Positions 20,066-28,336 of a stretch of 57,258 nucleotides of DNA are shown in pieces. The position numbers and the translations under genes were made by a program. The notes below the pieces were generated by a model. It searched no databases, was not told the DNA's origin, and saw only the letters and a list, made by a program, of their open reading frames with translations. How positions within the stretch are numbered: position 1 is the first letter of the stretch; each line of letters starts with the position of its first letter. This stretch comes from an uncultured Flavobacteriaceae bacterium (lineage in GTDB: Bacteria; Bacteroidota; Bacteroidia; Flavobacteriales; Flavobacteriaceae): the NCBI GenBank assembly GCA_938073895.1, contig CALJFB010000051.1, positions 1 to 57,258 of the forward strand. Direction: 5' to 3'.

Positions 20066-21118
20066 TTAATTCTCTTCTTGAAAATTTTTCCAACCTTGTG
20101 CTTGTAATTCTACTTTGGTTTCGCCACGAGTTACTAAATGTTTTCCGCGTTCTGGTTCTGTCATATAACCAATAACTGTAAAGTTTGGATTGGCTTTTAT
20201 TTTAGGGAAATCTTCTTGCGAAATAGTCATTAACAACTCATAATCCTCGCCTCCATTTAATGCTATAGTTGTGCTATCCATATTAAATTCTTCAGCTGTT
20301 GAAATAACTTGCGGATCTAATGGCAACTTATCTTCGTAAAGATCGCAACCTACATTACTATGTTTACAAATATGCAGAATTTCAGACGAAAGTCCGTCGC
20401 TAACATCAATCATACTGGTAGGTTTCACCTCTAAATCTGCCAACAATTTAACAACATCTTGCCTCGCTTCAGGCTTTAATTGGCGCTCAATAATATAAGT
20501 ATAAGCATCTAAATCTGGTTGGTTTTGTGGATCTACCTTAAACACTTCTTTTTCACGTTCTAGAACTTGTAATCCTAAATATGCTGCACCAACGTCTCCT
20601 GTTAACACTAATAAATCGTTAGGTTTTGCTCCAGATCTGTAGACTACATCTTCTTTTTCAACTTCACCTAAAGCTGTAATAGAAATTGTTAATCCAGATA
20701 AAGACGATGTGGTGTCTCCACCAACAACATCTACATTATATAACTTTGCTGCAGTTTCTATTCCTGCATATAACTCTTCTAAAGCTTCCAATGGAAAACG
20801 ATTAGAAACCGCTACTGAAACCGTAATTTGAGTTGCAGATGCGTTCATTGCAAAAACATCGGACAAATTAACCACAACAGCTTTGTAACCTAAATGCTTT
20901 AATGGCATATAGCTTAAATCGAAATGTACACCTTCCACTAGAAAATCTGTGGTTACAACTACTTGTTTTTTTCCAAAATTAAGCACAGCAGCATCGTCTC
21001 CAATACTTTTTATTGTTGATTTGTGATTTATTTCGAAATTCTTGGTTAAATGTTCTATTAGGCCAAATTCGCCCAAAGTATTTAAATCTGTACGTTGTTG
21101 ATTTTTATCCTCTATCAT
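20066..21118 (-). CDS. thiL: Thiamine-monophosphate kinase
   Basis: A 350-residue enzyme that phosphorylates thiamine monophosphate to the cofactor thiamine diphosphate. ThiL motifs: GEFGLIEHL at the start, the Mg-ATP-binding GDDAAVL and TTDFLVEGVHFD, NLSDVFAMNA, VGGDTTSS, TGDVGAAYLGL, SMIDVSDGLSSE and GGEDYELLMT. Length is slightly long because of an insert around residues 190-215 (PQNQPDLDAYTY), usual in Bacteroidota. No other thi gene is nearby. Its promoter box lies only four bases before the ATG, implying a leaderless mRNA. Confidence 0.96.
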   Translation of the reverse strand: MIEDKNQQRTDLNTLGEFGLIEHLTKNFEINHKSTIKSIGDDAAVLNFGKKQVVVTTDFLVEGVHFDLSYMPLKHLGYKAVVVNLSDVFAMNASATQITVSVAVSNRFPLEALEELYAGIETAAKLYNVDVVGGDTTSSLSGLTISITALGEVEKEDVVYRSGAKPNDLLVLTGDVGAAYLGLQVLEREKEVFKVDPQNQPDLDAYTYIIERQLKPEARQDVVKLLADLEVKPTSMIDVSDGLSSEILHICKHSNVGCDLYEDKLPLDPQVISTAEEFNMDSTTIALNGGEDYELLMTISQEDFPKIKANPNFTVIGYMTEPERGKHLVTRGETKVELQAQGWKNFQEEN

Positions 21119-21122
21119 ACTG

Positions 21123-21152
21123 CAAAATTAAGTAATATTTAGCAATACACAA
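21123..21152 (-). promoter_or_regulatory. thiL promoter, leaderless arrangement
   Basis: On the minus strand TTG (21150-21152) is followed after exactly 19 bases by TAATTTTG (21123-21130), then CAGT and the ATG. This is the best promoter match in the window. The expected start of transcription falls on or next to the start codon. I see no space for a TPP riboswitch upstream of the ATG. Confidence 0.75.
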
Positions 21153-21238
21153 GTTTGTTAAAATGTAATTTTATTAAGATTAAATGCTTAAAATGAATGT
21201 TTTAACAATATTCCTTTACGAATTTCATTATATTTTCC

Positions 21239-21246
21239 TATTTTTG
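21239..21246 (+). promoter_or_regulatory. Putative -7 element of the surface/MbnP-MbnH operon
   Basis: TATTTTTG fits TAnnTTTG and ends 25 bases before ATG 21272. No good TTG lies at the usual distance upstream, so the promoter may be weak or activator-dependent. The next obvious promoter is at 27591, so this would drive all five genes. Confidence 0.4.
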
Positions 21247-21271
21247 ATAACACTTTACTTACAAACAGCTA

Positions 21272-22795
21272 ATGATTTTTAATAAATTACACGTAATACT
21301 ATTTCTACTTTACGTTCCTTTTTTTTCTTTTTCTCAAGTGCAAGAATGTACTGGAAATTTAGCTGGTGGCATTTACCCTTGTAACGACTACGATTTAATG
21401 GCTTTTATGCCTATTTCTGAATTAAGTAATGGAGCTAAAGCTAGTGATATTTGGGGCTGGACAGATCCATTAAATGGAAATGAATATGCTATAGCTTGCT
21501 ACAGAAACAGCACTGCCTTTGTAAATATTACAGATCCTATAAACCCAATTTTTATGGGGAGATTAAATACAAACTCTAACTCTAGTGTTTGGAGAGATGT
21601 TAAAATATATAACAATTACGCATTTATTATAGCAGATAATGTTGGTGCTCATGGCATGCAAGTTTTTGATTTAAAAAGATTAAGAACCGAAACGTCTGTT
21701 AACAATACCTACACAGCTGATTCTGTTTATACAGGAATTGGAAGTTGCCATAATATTGTAATTAACGAAAGTGAAGCTATAGCATATTTGGTAGGCTGTA
21801 CTTCTACAAATGGCGGCGGACCAATTTTTATTGACTTATCTCAATTTTCTCCTGGTGCTACAGCTACAAATCCAACTGCAACTTATATTAATGACTACAT
21901 CATTGGCGGCTATTCTCATGATGCACAAGTAGTAACATATATTGGCCCAGATAAGGACTATTATGATCCTGCAAATGGAATTACAGGGAAACAAATTTAT
22001 GTAGGTAGTAATGGTAATACAGATAAAGTCGTTATACTAGACGTAACAGATAAAAATAACGTTATTGCAATTAATAGCTTTACTTATACACAAACAGAAT
22101 ATGCACATCAAGGCTGGTTTACAGAAGATCAAAAATATTTTATATTAGGTGATGAAGTAGATGAAATAACTCATGGTTTTAACACAAAAACTCTAATTTT
22201 TGATTTTACAGATTTAGATATAGATTTTGACAATACAGCAAACTCAGGACTAACAAGAACTTATTTTGGACCAGAAAAAGCTATAGATCATAATGGTTAT
22301 GTAAAAGGAAATAAATTTTTCTTAGCTAATTACAGAGCTGGAATGCGCGTTTTAGATATTTCCAATATAGATAACACTGCTATGAATCCTATGACGGAAA
22401 TAGGTTATTTTGATACATATCCAGCGGACAATAATGTTAATTACAACGGCACTTGGAGTATTTACCCATATTTTACTAGTGGAAACATTATTATTAACGA
22501 TATTGAACAAGGTCTCTTTATAGTTCGTAAAAGTAATACACTTAAAACGCCAAAATTTACAAAAAATAGCAACTTTTCACTAAGCCCTAACCCAGCTAAG
22601 GATTATTTTATTATAAAATCAAATAACACTAATCTAATTAACACTATTTTTATATACGATTTATTAGGGCAATTAATTTATAAAAGTGAAAAATTAAAAA
22701 CGACCTCCAAAAAAATAAATACTTCAAATATGCCTGAAGGTATTTATCTAATAAAAATAAATAATCAACACACTAAAAAATTGATTGTAAATTAA
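21272..22795 (+). CDS. Choice-of-anchor B domain protein with T9SS sorting tail
   Basis: A 507-residue secreted protein. A signal peptide (LFLLYVPFFSFS) precedes a beta-propeller-like choice-of-anchor B domain (~25-425) with hallmark segments IWGWTDP, ALV/IACYRNSTAFVNITDP, VWRDVKIYNNYAF, SCHNIVINESE, GGYSHDAQV, YAHQGWFTEDQ and IDHNGYVKGN. The C-terminal ~75 residues are a type A T9SS sorting domain (FSLSPNPAKDYF ... KKLIVN), so it is exported through the outer membrane. It is first in a five-gene operon; the next gene is 9 bp away and encodes a paralog anchored as a lipoprotein. Ligand unknown. Confidence 0.9.
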   Translation: MIFNKLHVILFLLYVPFFSFSQVQECTGNLAGGIYPCNDYDLMAFMPISELSNGAKASDIWGWTDPLNGNEYAIACYRNSTAFVNITDPINPIFMGRLNTNSNSSVWRDVKIYNNYAFIIADNVGAHGMQVFDLKRLRTETSVNNTYTADSVYTGIGSCHNIVINESEAIAYLVGCTSTNGGGPIFIDLSQFSPGATATNPTATYINDYIIGGYSHDAQVVTYIGPDKDYYDPANGITGKQIYVGSNGNTDKVVILDVTDKNNVIAINSFTYTQTEYAHQGWFTEDQKYFILGDEVDEITHGFNTKTLIFDFTDLDIDFDNTANSGLTRTYFGPEKAIDHNGYVKGNKFFLANYRAGMRVLDISNIDNTAMNPMTEIGYFDTYPADNNVNYNGTWSIYPYFTSGNIIINDIEQGLFIVRKSNTLKTPKFTKNSNFSLSPNPAKDYFIIKSNNTNLINTIFIYDLLGQLIYKSEKLKTTSKKINTSNMPEGIYLIKINNQHTKKLIVN

Positions 22796-22804
22796 AATTA
22801 TAAA

Positions 22805-24391
22805 ATGAATAAAAACCTACTTTTATCAATTACAATTGTTTCTATCTTATCAATAATTACATCTTGTAAAGACGAACCAGCTGATTTTTCATCAAATAAC
22901 GGACAAACGCAAGCAAGTTTAGATTCAGACTCAGATGGAATTCCAGATGCTACAGATAATTGCCCAAACGCAGCTAATCCAGATCAAACAGACGCTAATT
23001 CAAATGGTATTGGAGATGTTTGTGAACAAGACCAAGATCAAGACGGAATTCCAGACGCTACAGATAACTGTCTTACCATTGCAAATACAGATCAAGCAGA
23101 TATTGATAATGACGGAATAGGAAACGAATGTGACGACGATAAAGATGGCGATGGCATACTAAACACAATAGATAACTGCCCCGAAACGGCTAATCCAGAT
23201 CAAACAGACGCTAATTCAAATGGCATTGGAGATGTTTGCGACTCAACATTAACACCTTTAGCGCCATGTGAAAATGGAATGGCAGGAATTTTCCCTTGTA
23301 ATGGGTTAGACTTAATGGGCTCAATCGATGTGTTGACATTGTCAGGTTCTAGTTCTGCCGAAGGAAGCGATGTTTGGGGTTGGACAGATACTCAAACCGG
23401 TAAAGAATATGCTTTAGTTGGTATGACTAATACCACAGCTTTTGTAGATGTTTCTAATCCAACTAATCCTATTTTCCTAGGAAGACTAAATTCATCTGCT
23501 GGTAGTAATTTCTGGAGAGATGTAAAAGTATTTAACAACCATGCATTTATTGTTGCAGATAATGTTGGAGCGCATGGTATGCAAGTTTTTGATCTAACAA
23601 GACTTAGAAACGTAACTAACCCACCGCAAGTTTTCACACAAGACGCCTTATATACTGGAGTTGGAAGTTGCCACAATATTGTAATTAACGAAAGTGAAGC
23701 TGTAGCCTATTTGGTTGGCTGTAGTTCTACAAATGGTGGAGGACCAATTTTTATAGATATTTCTACGCCAACAAACCCAATATTATTGGGTGATTATACA
23801 GCTGGCGGATACTCACATGATGCGCAAGTAATTACTTACAACGGACCAGATACTGATTATCAAGGAAAAGAAATTTATGTAGGTAGTAATGGTAACACAG
23901 ATAAAGTTGTTATTCTAGACGTTACAGATAAAAATAATGTAATTCCTATTAGTGATTTTACTTACCCTCAAACATCTTATGCACACCAAGGTTGGTTTAC
24001 AGAAGATCAACGCTACTTTATTTTAGGAGATGAAACCGATGAAATGAATTTTGGTTTTAACACTAAAACTATTATTTTCGATTTTACAGATTTAGATAAC
24101 CCTATACTTTCATCAATATATACAGGACCAACTCCAGCAATAGATCACAATGGTTATGTAAAAGGAAACGAATTCTATTTAGCTAATTATAGAGCTGGAT
24201 TAAGAATTTTAAATATAGACAACATTAGCGCATCTTCTAACGCCATGACAGAAACCCATTTCTTTGATACTTATCCAAATAGTAATAGTGCTAATTTTAA
24301 TGGAGCATGGAGTATTTATCCTTATTTTAATAGCGAAAACATTATTATTGGAGATATAGAAAGAGGACTACTTATTGTAAGAAAAAATTAA
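22805..24391 (+). CDS. Choice-of-anchor B lipoprotein with thrombospondin type 3 repeats
   Basis: A 528-residue paralog of the preceding gene product. Lipobox IITSCKDEP replaces the plain signal peptide, and no T9SS tail is present: the protein ends LLIVRKN, right where its paralog continues into a tail. Residues ~40-150 are thrombospondin type 3 calcium-binding repeats (DSDGIPDATDNCP, ANPDQTDANSNGIGDVC, DDDKDGDGILN), a spacer that may project the C-terminal propeller-like domain from the membrane. That domain shares long near-identical segments with the first gene (SCHNIVINESEA, EIYVGSNGNTDKVVILDV), so this is tandem duplication with different anchoring. The next gene begins 2 bp later. Confidence 0.9.
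   Translation: MNKNLLLSITIVSILSIITSCKDEPADFSSNNGQTQASLDSDSDGIPDATDNCPNAANPDQTDANSNGIGDVCEQDQDQDGIPDATDNCLTIANTDQADIDNDGIGNECDDDKDGDGILNTIDNCPETANPDQTDANSNGIGDVCDSTLTPLAPCENGMAGIFPCNGLDLMGSIDVLTLSGSSSAEGSDVWGWTDTQTGKEYALVGMTNTTAFVDVSNPTNPIFLGRLNSSAGSNFWRDVKVFNNHAFIVADNVGAHGMQVFDLTRLRNVTNPPQVFTQDALYTGVGSCHNIVINESEAVAYLVGCSSTNGGGPIFIDISTPTNPILLGDYTAGGYSHDAQVITYNGPDTDYQGKEIYVGSNGNTDKVVILDVTDKNNVIPISDFTYPQTSYAHQGWFTEDQRYFILGDETDEMNFGFNTKTIIFDFTDLDNPILSSIYTGPTPAIDHNGYVKGNEFYLANYRAGLRILNIDNISASSNAMTETHFFDTYPNSNSANFNGAWSIYPYFNSENIIIGDIERGLLIVRKN
22973..23238 (+). repeat. 50-bp direct repeat within the thrombospondin type 3 segment
   Basis: 22973-23022 and 23189-23238 are identical at 49 of 50 bases (T/C at one position) and encode ANPDQTDANSNGIGDVC. 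The copies are 216 bp apart in frame, a multiple of three, so recombination between them would add or remove whole repeat units without frameshift. Confidence 0.9.
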
Positions 24392-24393
24392 TT

Positions 24394-25722
24394 ATGAAAA
24401 TTACCAACTTTATTTTAGCTACTGCCTGTATTCTACAATTTAGTTGTAAAAACCATGACGACCAAGTTCAAAACAATTCTGTTAGTGGAAAATTTGAATT
24501 TGCTAAAAATTATGGCGGTCAGAAAAATGAAAGCGGTCAATCTGTTGTAGCAACTTTAGATGGTGGATATGCTATATTAGGCTATACACAATCTATTAAT
24601 GGAGATATTACAGATAAGAACGAAGACAGTTTTGATTATTGGTTATTAAAATTTAACAAAACCAATCAACTATTATGGTCTAAAACCTACGGCGGAACCT
24701 TAGACGATAGAGGAAATGATATTGTTGCCACACAAGATGGTGGTTTTGCAATAACCGGATACGGCTCTAGCAGCGATCAAGATATTACCATAAACAACGG
24801 AAATCAAGATTTTTGGATAAGTAAACTAGATGCTGATGGTAACCTATTATGGGAAAAATCATTTGGTTATAATGGATCAGATAGAGCATATTCTATTATA
24901 CAAACACAAGACCAAGGCTATTTAATCTCTGGTGTATTAGATGTTACAGCATCTGCAGGTGAAGGAAATAGTAAAAGCTACTATTCAAGACATGCTGGTG
25001 GAGATTATTGGGCTATAAAGTTAGATAGTAATGGAAACCAAGAGTGGACAAAATATTTTGGTGGAAACCTATCCGATGATCCTTACGGAATAACACAAGC
25101 TTCAGATGGTAGTTTTATTCTTATAGGCGCATCAGATAGCGAAGACGTAGACATTACAAATAACAAAGGCTCATACGACTATTGGGTTGTTTCTATATCT
25201 AATTCTGGAGTTTTACTTTGGGAGAAAAATTTTGGCGGCTCAGAAATAGACGAAGCTAGAGGTATAGTAAATACAACAGATGGTAATTTCTTAATCATTG
25301 GAAACACAAGAAGTAACAATACAGATATATCCAATAATATTGGTGGATCAGATATTTGGTTAATTAAAATTTCACCTTTCGGCGAATTACTTTGGGAAAA
25401 AACAATAGGTGGAACTGGCTTTGACACAGGAACAAGTATAAGTAAAAGCGTAAATGGTTATATTATTTCTGGAGCCTCTAGAAGTTTAGATGGAGATATT
25501 AGCTCTAATAATGGCCAAAATGATGCTTTTGTAGCAGAAATAAATGAAAATGGAGAACTTATTTGGACCAAATCTATTGGTGGATCTAACGAAGATTTAA
25601 TTTATGATAGTGTTCAAATTAATAATGGAACAATTATCTCAGTAGGAGAAACCACTAGTAATGATAAAGATTTAAATAACAACAAAGGTTTTACAGACCT
25701 ATTAGTTATAAAGATTAAATAA
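24394..25722 (+). CDS. Seven-repeat propeller-like lipoprotein
   Basis: A 442-residue lipoprotein (lipobox ILQFSCKNH). The mature part is seven tandem ~58-residue units with the pattern ..TxDGGFxIxGxxxSxDxDITxNxG..DxWxxKLxxxGxLLWEKxFGG; examples are VATLDGGYAILGYTQS, VATQDGGFAITGYGSS and VNTTDGNFLIIGNTRS. Seven such blades suggest a closed seven-bladed beta-propeller on the cell surface or in the periplasm. Unit 3 carries an insertion (SAGEGNSKSYYSRHAGG). No catalytic signature is recognised. It starts 2 bp after the previous stop and ends 1 bp before the MbnP-like gene, so it is translated from the same mRNA. Confidence 0.8.
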   Translation: MKITNFILATACILQFSCKNHDDQVQNNSVSGKFEFAKNYGGQKNESGQSVVATLDGGYAILGYTQSINGDITDKNEDSFDYWLLKFNKTNQLLWSKTYGGTLDDRGNDIVATQDGGFAITGYGSSSDQDITINNGNQDFWISKLDADGNLLWEKSFGYNGSDRAYSIIQTQDQGYLISGVLDVTASAGEGNSKSYYSRHAGGDYWAIKLDSNGNQEWTKYFGGNLSDDPYGITQASDGSFILIGASDSEDVDITNNKGSYDYWVVSISNSGVLLWEKNFGGSEIDEARGIVNTTDGNFLIIGNTRSNNTDISNNIGGSDIWLIKISPFGELLWEKTIGGTGFDTGTSISKSVNGYIISGASRSLDGDISSNNGQNDAFVAEINENGELIWTKSIGGSNEDLIYDSVQINNGTIISVGETTSNDKDLNNNKGFTDLLVIKIK

Positions 25723-25723
25723 A

Positions 25724-26482
25724 ATGAGAAAAATATTAGCCCTAATTATTGCAACAAGCCTATTTATTAGTTGTGGAGAAGACCAAGACGACAACATTTC
25801 TTCAAACGCAAATATAAGTTTCAAACTAAGTCATTCTTTTAACGATACAGCAGTAACTGCAGAAAACTTTACAGATTTAGATTTAACAAATGCAAATGGT
25901 GAGGTTTTAAATATTGAAAGATTTAGATATTTAATATCACGTATAGAGTTAATAAATTCTAGCGGGTTAGCATATAAACTAAAAGACTATAAATTCACAG
26001 ATTTAGCTGAGATAGACTCTTATAACTTTAATGGAGATATTTCAATTCCATCAGGAAATTACACTTTAAAACTAATTTGGGGTTTTAACGAAGAAGACAA
26101 TATAGATGGAGCTTACCAAGACTTAAATACAGCATCTTGGAACTGGCCAACACCACTTGGTGGCGGTTATCATTTTCTTCAATTTGATGGGAAATATAAT
26201 ATAAATACAACACCTACAGCTTTTAACTATCACAATGGAACAGCAAGAATTAGCGATGGCGTTTTTGAACAAAACTTTGTAACCATAGAATTAGCCAATC
26301 CAATTTTTGTGACAAACAACACATCTATTGAATTAAAATTAGATATTGCCGAACTATTTAAAAACCCTAACACTTGGGATTTAAACGTATTAGACACACC
26401 ATTAATGCCTAACTATAGCGCTCAAAAAATGATGCAAGAAAATATAGAATCTGTGTTTAATATTGGAGAAATAAGTAACTAA
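25724..26482 (+). CDS. MbnP-like copper-binding family lipoprotein
   Basis: A 252-residue lipoprotein (lipobox LFISCGEDQ). It fits the MbnP family: the early strand ISFKLSHSF, the typical FRYLISRIELINSSG segment, and the Trp-rich motif SWNWPTPLGGGYHFLQFDGKY split around Trp139 and Trp141. In methanotroph MbnP a Trp is oxidised to kynurenine by the diheme enzyme MbnH and contributes to copper binding; that the same happens here is inference. The gene is directly followed, 2 bp later, by a diheme peroxidase-family gene, the hallmark pairing. Unlike the methanobactin loci, its other neighbours are large surface proteins and no methanobactin biosynthesis gene is in the window. Confidence 0.8.
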   Translation: MRKILALIIATSLFISCGEDQDDNISSNANISFKLSHSFNDTAVTAENFTDLDLTNANGEVLNIERFRYLISRIELINSSGLAYKLKDYKFTDLAEIDSYNFNGDISIPSGNYTLKLIWGFNEEDNIDGAYQDLNTASWNWPTPLGGGYHFLQFDGKYNINTTPTAFNYHNGTARISDGVFEQNFVTIELANPIFVTNNTSIELKLDIAELFKNPNTWDLNVLDTPLMPNYSAQKMMQENIESVFNIGEISN

Positions 26483-26484
26483 AA

Positions 26485-27549
26485 ATGAAACAGTTTAGAT
26501 TTATACTACTATTAATTTTGATGTCTTGTGGAGACAAAGAATCAGATGCAAATGTGTATGAACCTATACCTTATAACTTAGAAGTTCCAGAACTCTTTCA
26601 ACAGAAATTAATTGCACCATTAATTCCAGCAAATAATAAACTTACTATTGAAGGTGTTGCTCTTGGAAAAAAACTATTTTTCGATAAACTCTTATCTTCA
26701 GACAATTCGGTATCTTGTGCAACGTGCCATAATCCGCAAGAATCGTTTTCAGATAATACGGTACTAAGCACTGGTGTAAATGGATTAATAGGAACAAGAC
26801 ATTCTATGCCATTATTTAATTTAGCTTGGAATTTTGATGAAAAATTCTTCTGGGATGGGCATAAATTTAGCCTAGAGCAGCAAGCGTTAGAACCAATAAT
26901 ACAGGCTAACGAAATGGGGAATTCTAGTTGGGAAATAGTAGAAAACAGACTTCAAAATCATCCAGAATATCCTAAATTATTTAAACAAGCATTTAAAACA
27001 TCAACCATAACAAAAACATTAGTAACACAAGCAATTGCGCAATTTGAGCGCACTTTAATTTCGGGAAATTCAAAATTCGATAGATATAGTTTAGGACAAG
27101 AAACACTTACTCCACAAGAATTAGATGGCCTAGACGTTTTTATGAATGAAGAAAGAGGCGACTGCTTCCATTGTCATGGAAATCCAAATAATCCACTTTG
27201 GACAGATAATAAATTTCATAATAATGGTTTAGATGCAACATTTACGGATTTAGGCTTAGGAGCTTTTACAGGAGACCCAAACGATAACGGAAAGTTTAAA
27301 TCGCCATCTTTAAGAAATTTAGAATACACCGCACCTTACATGCACGACGGACGATTTGCTACACTAGACGATGTCATAAATCATTATAGCGAAGGCATTC
27401 AAAACTCACCAACCATAGATGCTTTAATAAAAAAAGTTAATCAAGGTGGTGTACAATTACCAACACAAGACAAGGCAAATTTAAAAGCCTTTTTACTTAC
27501 GCTTTCCGATCCAAATTTTGTAAACAATCCACAGTTTGAAAATCAATAG
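26485..27549 (+). CDS. MbnH-like diheme enzyme (CcpA/MauG superfamily), lipoprotein
   Basis: A 354-residue protein with a lipobox (LILMSCGDK, Cys15) and two covalent heme sites, C78-ATC-H82 and C227-FHC-H231, the spacing of bacterial diheme peroxidases. Other superfamily landmarks: LGKKLFFDKLLS, FWDGHKFSLEQQALEPI, NEMG and the C-terminal TAPYMHDGRFATLDDVI. Classical cytochrome c peroxidases reduce H2O2; MauG and MbnH use the same fold to oxidise Trp in a partner protein. The adjacent MbnP-like gene favours the latter. Last gene of the five-gene operon; no clear terminator follows before the sufA promoter. Confidence 0.85.
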   Translation: MKQFRFILLLILMSCGDKESDANVYEPIPYNLEVPELFQQKLIAPLIPANNKLTIEGVALGKKLFFDKLLSSDNSVSCATCHNPQESFSDNTVLSTGVNGLIGTRHSMPLFNLAWNFDEKFFWDGHKFSLEQQALEPIIQANEMGNSSWEIVENRLQNHPEYPKLFKQAFKTSTITKTLVTQAIAQFERTLISGNSKFDRYSLGQETLTPQELDGLDVFMNEERGDCFHCHGNPNNPLWTDNKFHNNGLDATFTDLGLGAFTGDPNDNGKFKSPSLRNLEYTAPYMHDGRFATLDDVINHYSEGIQNSPTIDALIKKVNQGGVQLPTQDKANLKAFLLTLSDPNFVNNPQFENQ

Positions 27550-27590
27550 AAAACTCTTATTACACTATACATTAATTTAATGTTAGGTTC

Positions 27591-27622
27591 TTGAAAAAAA
27601 AGGGACTTATATTGTATATTTG
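27591..27622 (+). promoter_or_regulatory. sufA promoter
   Basis: TTG (27591-27593) and TATATTTG (27615-27622) are 21 bases apart, a good Bacteroidota promoter, leaving a ~25-nt leader to ATG 27656. It likely drives the sufA-B-C-D half of the locus. No obvious Fur- or IscR-like dyad overlaps it. Confidence 0.65.
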
Positions 27623-27655
27623 TACTTTATTTAGATTAATTCTAATTGAAAAACT

Positions 27656-27985
27656 ATGATAAAAGTTTCAGACATTGCCAAGAAAAAAGTCGTAGAGCTA
27701 ATGAATGATGATGGCTTTGATGCTAATGTACACTTTGTACGTGTTGGTGTTAAAAGCGGTGGTTGTTCTGGTTTATCTTACGATTTAAATTTTGACCAAA
27801 ACCAATCCGAAGAAGATAAAATCTTTGAAGATAATGGTGTTAAAATAATAGTAGACAAAAAAAGTTTTTTATACTTAATTGGGACCACTTTAGAATATTC
27901 TGGAGGATTAAACGGAACAGGATTTGTTTTTAACAATCCTAACGCGAATAGAACTTGCGGCTGCGGAGAATCGTTTTCGTTATAG
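27656..27985 (+). CDS. sufA: A-type iron-sulfur carrier
   Basis: A 109-residue HesB/IscA-type protein that accepts nascent Fe-S clusters from the SufBCD scaffold and delivers them to apoproteins. The three conserved Cys are present, one in GGCSGLSYDL and two in the C-terminal CGCGESF. First gene of the SUF locus with its own promoter. A 351-bp spacer separates it from sufB, so an additional promoter may exist there. Confidence 0.95.
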   Translation: MIKVSDIAKKKVVELMNDDGFDANVHFVRVGVKSGGCSGLSYDLNFDQNQSEEDKIFEDNGVKIIVDKKSFLYLIGTTLEYSGGLNGTGFVFNNPNANRTCGCGESFSL

Positions 27986-28336
27986 ACAAGAGATTTAAAA
28001 TTAAAACGTAATAAATTTTCTAACTAACTAAAATTTATTCTTTTAAAAGAATTCCGATTTAAAAATCAAATTACAATAGCTTTTGTTTTAGCATCACAAA
28101 GTACAAAGTAGTGTTTCTAAAAAGAGACAACAAAAGAATTAATTAGTTTTATAAATATTTTAAAACATTAAATAACAAAGTTTAAAACTCCATAATATTT
28201 AATCTTTTATTATAGAACATATTACTAAAATGAATTTAATAAATTAAAATTGAATAAAGTTTACAAGCTAATAAGTGGCATAACACTTAAAATAAGACGT
28301 AAAACTTTACAACATTAAAACAACATAACTCATAGT
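27986..28336. other. 351-bp spacer between sufA and sufB
   Basis: No ORF of note. It contains a perfect 16-bp palindrome at 28037-28052 (ATTCTTTTAAAAGAAT), possibly an operator or a weak hairpin, in otherwise AT-rich sequence. No T-rich terminator hairpin is evident, so sufA transcripts may read through. No clear TAnnTTTG box was found just upstream of sufB. Confidence 0.4.

Noticed and set aside
22925-23240. Periodic DNA that resembles a CRISPR-like repeat array
   Set aside because: The repeats encode thrombospondin type 3 motifs in frame, spacers are coding and no cas genes are nearby.
26485-27549. Classical cytochrome c peroxidase (H2O2 defence)
   Set aside because: The heme motifs alone would allow it, but the immediate MbnP-like neighbour and lipoprotein anchor favour an MbnH-type role.
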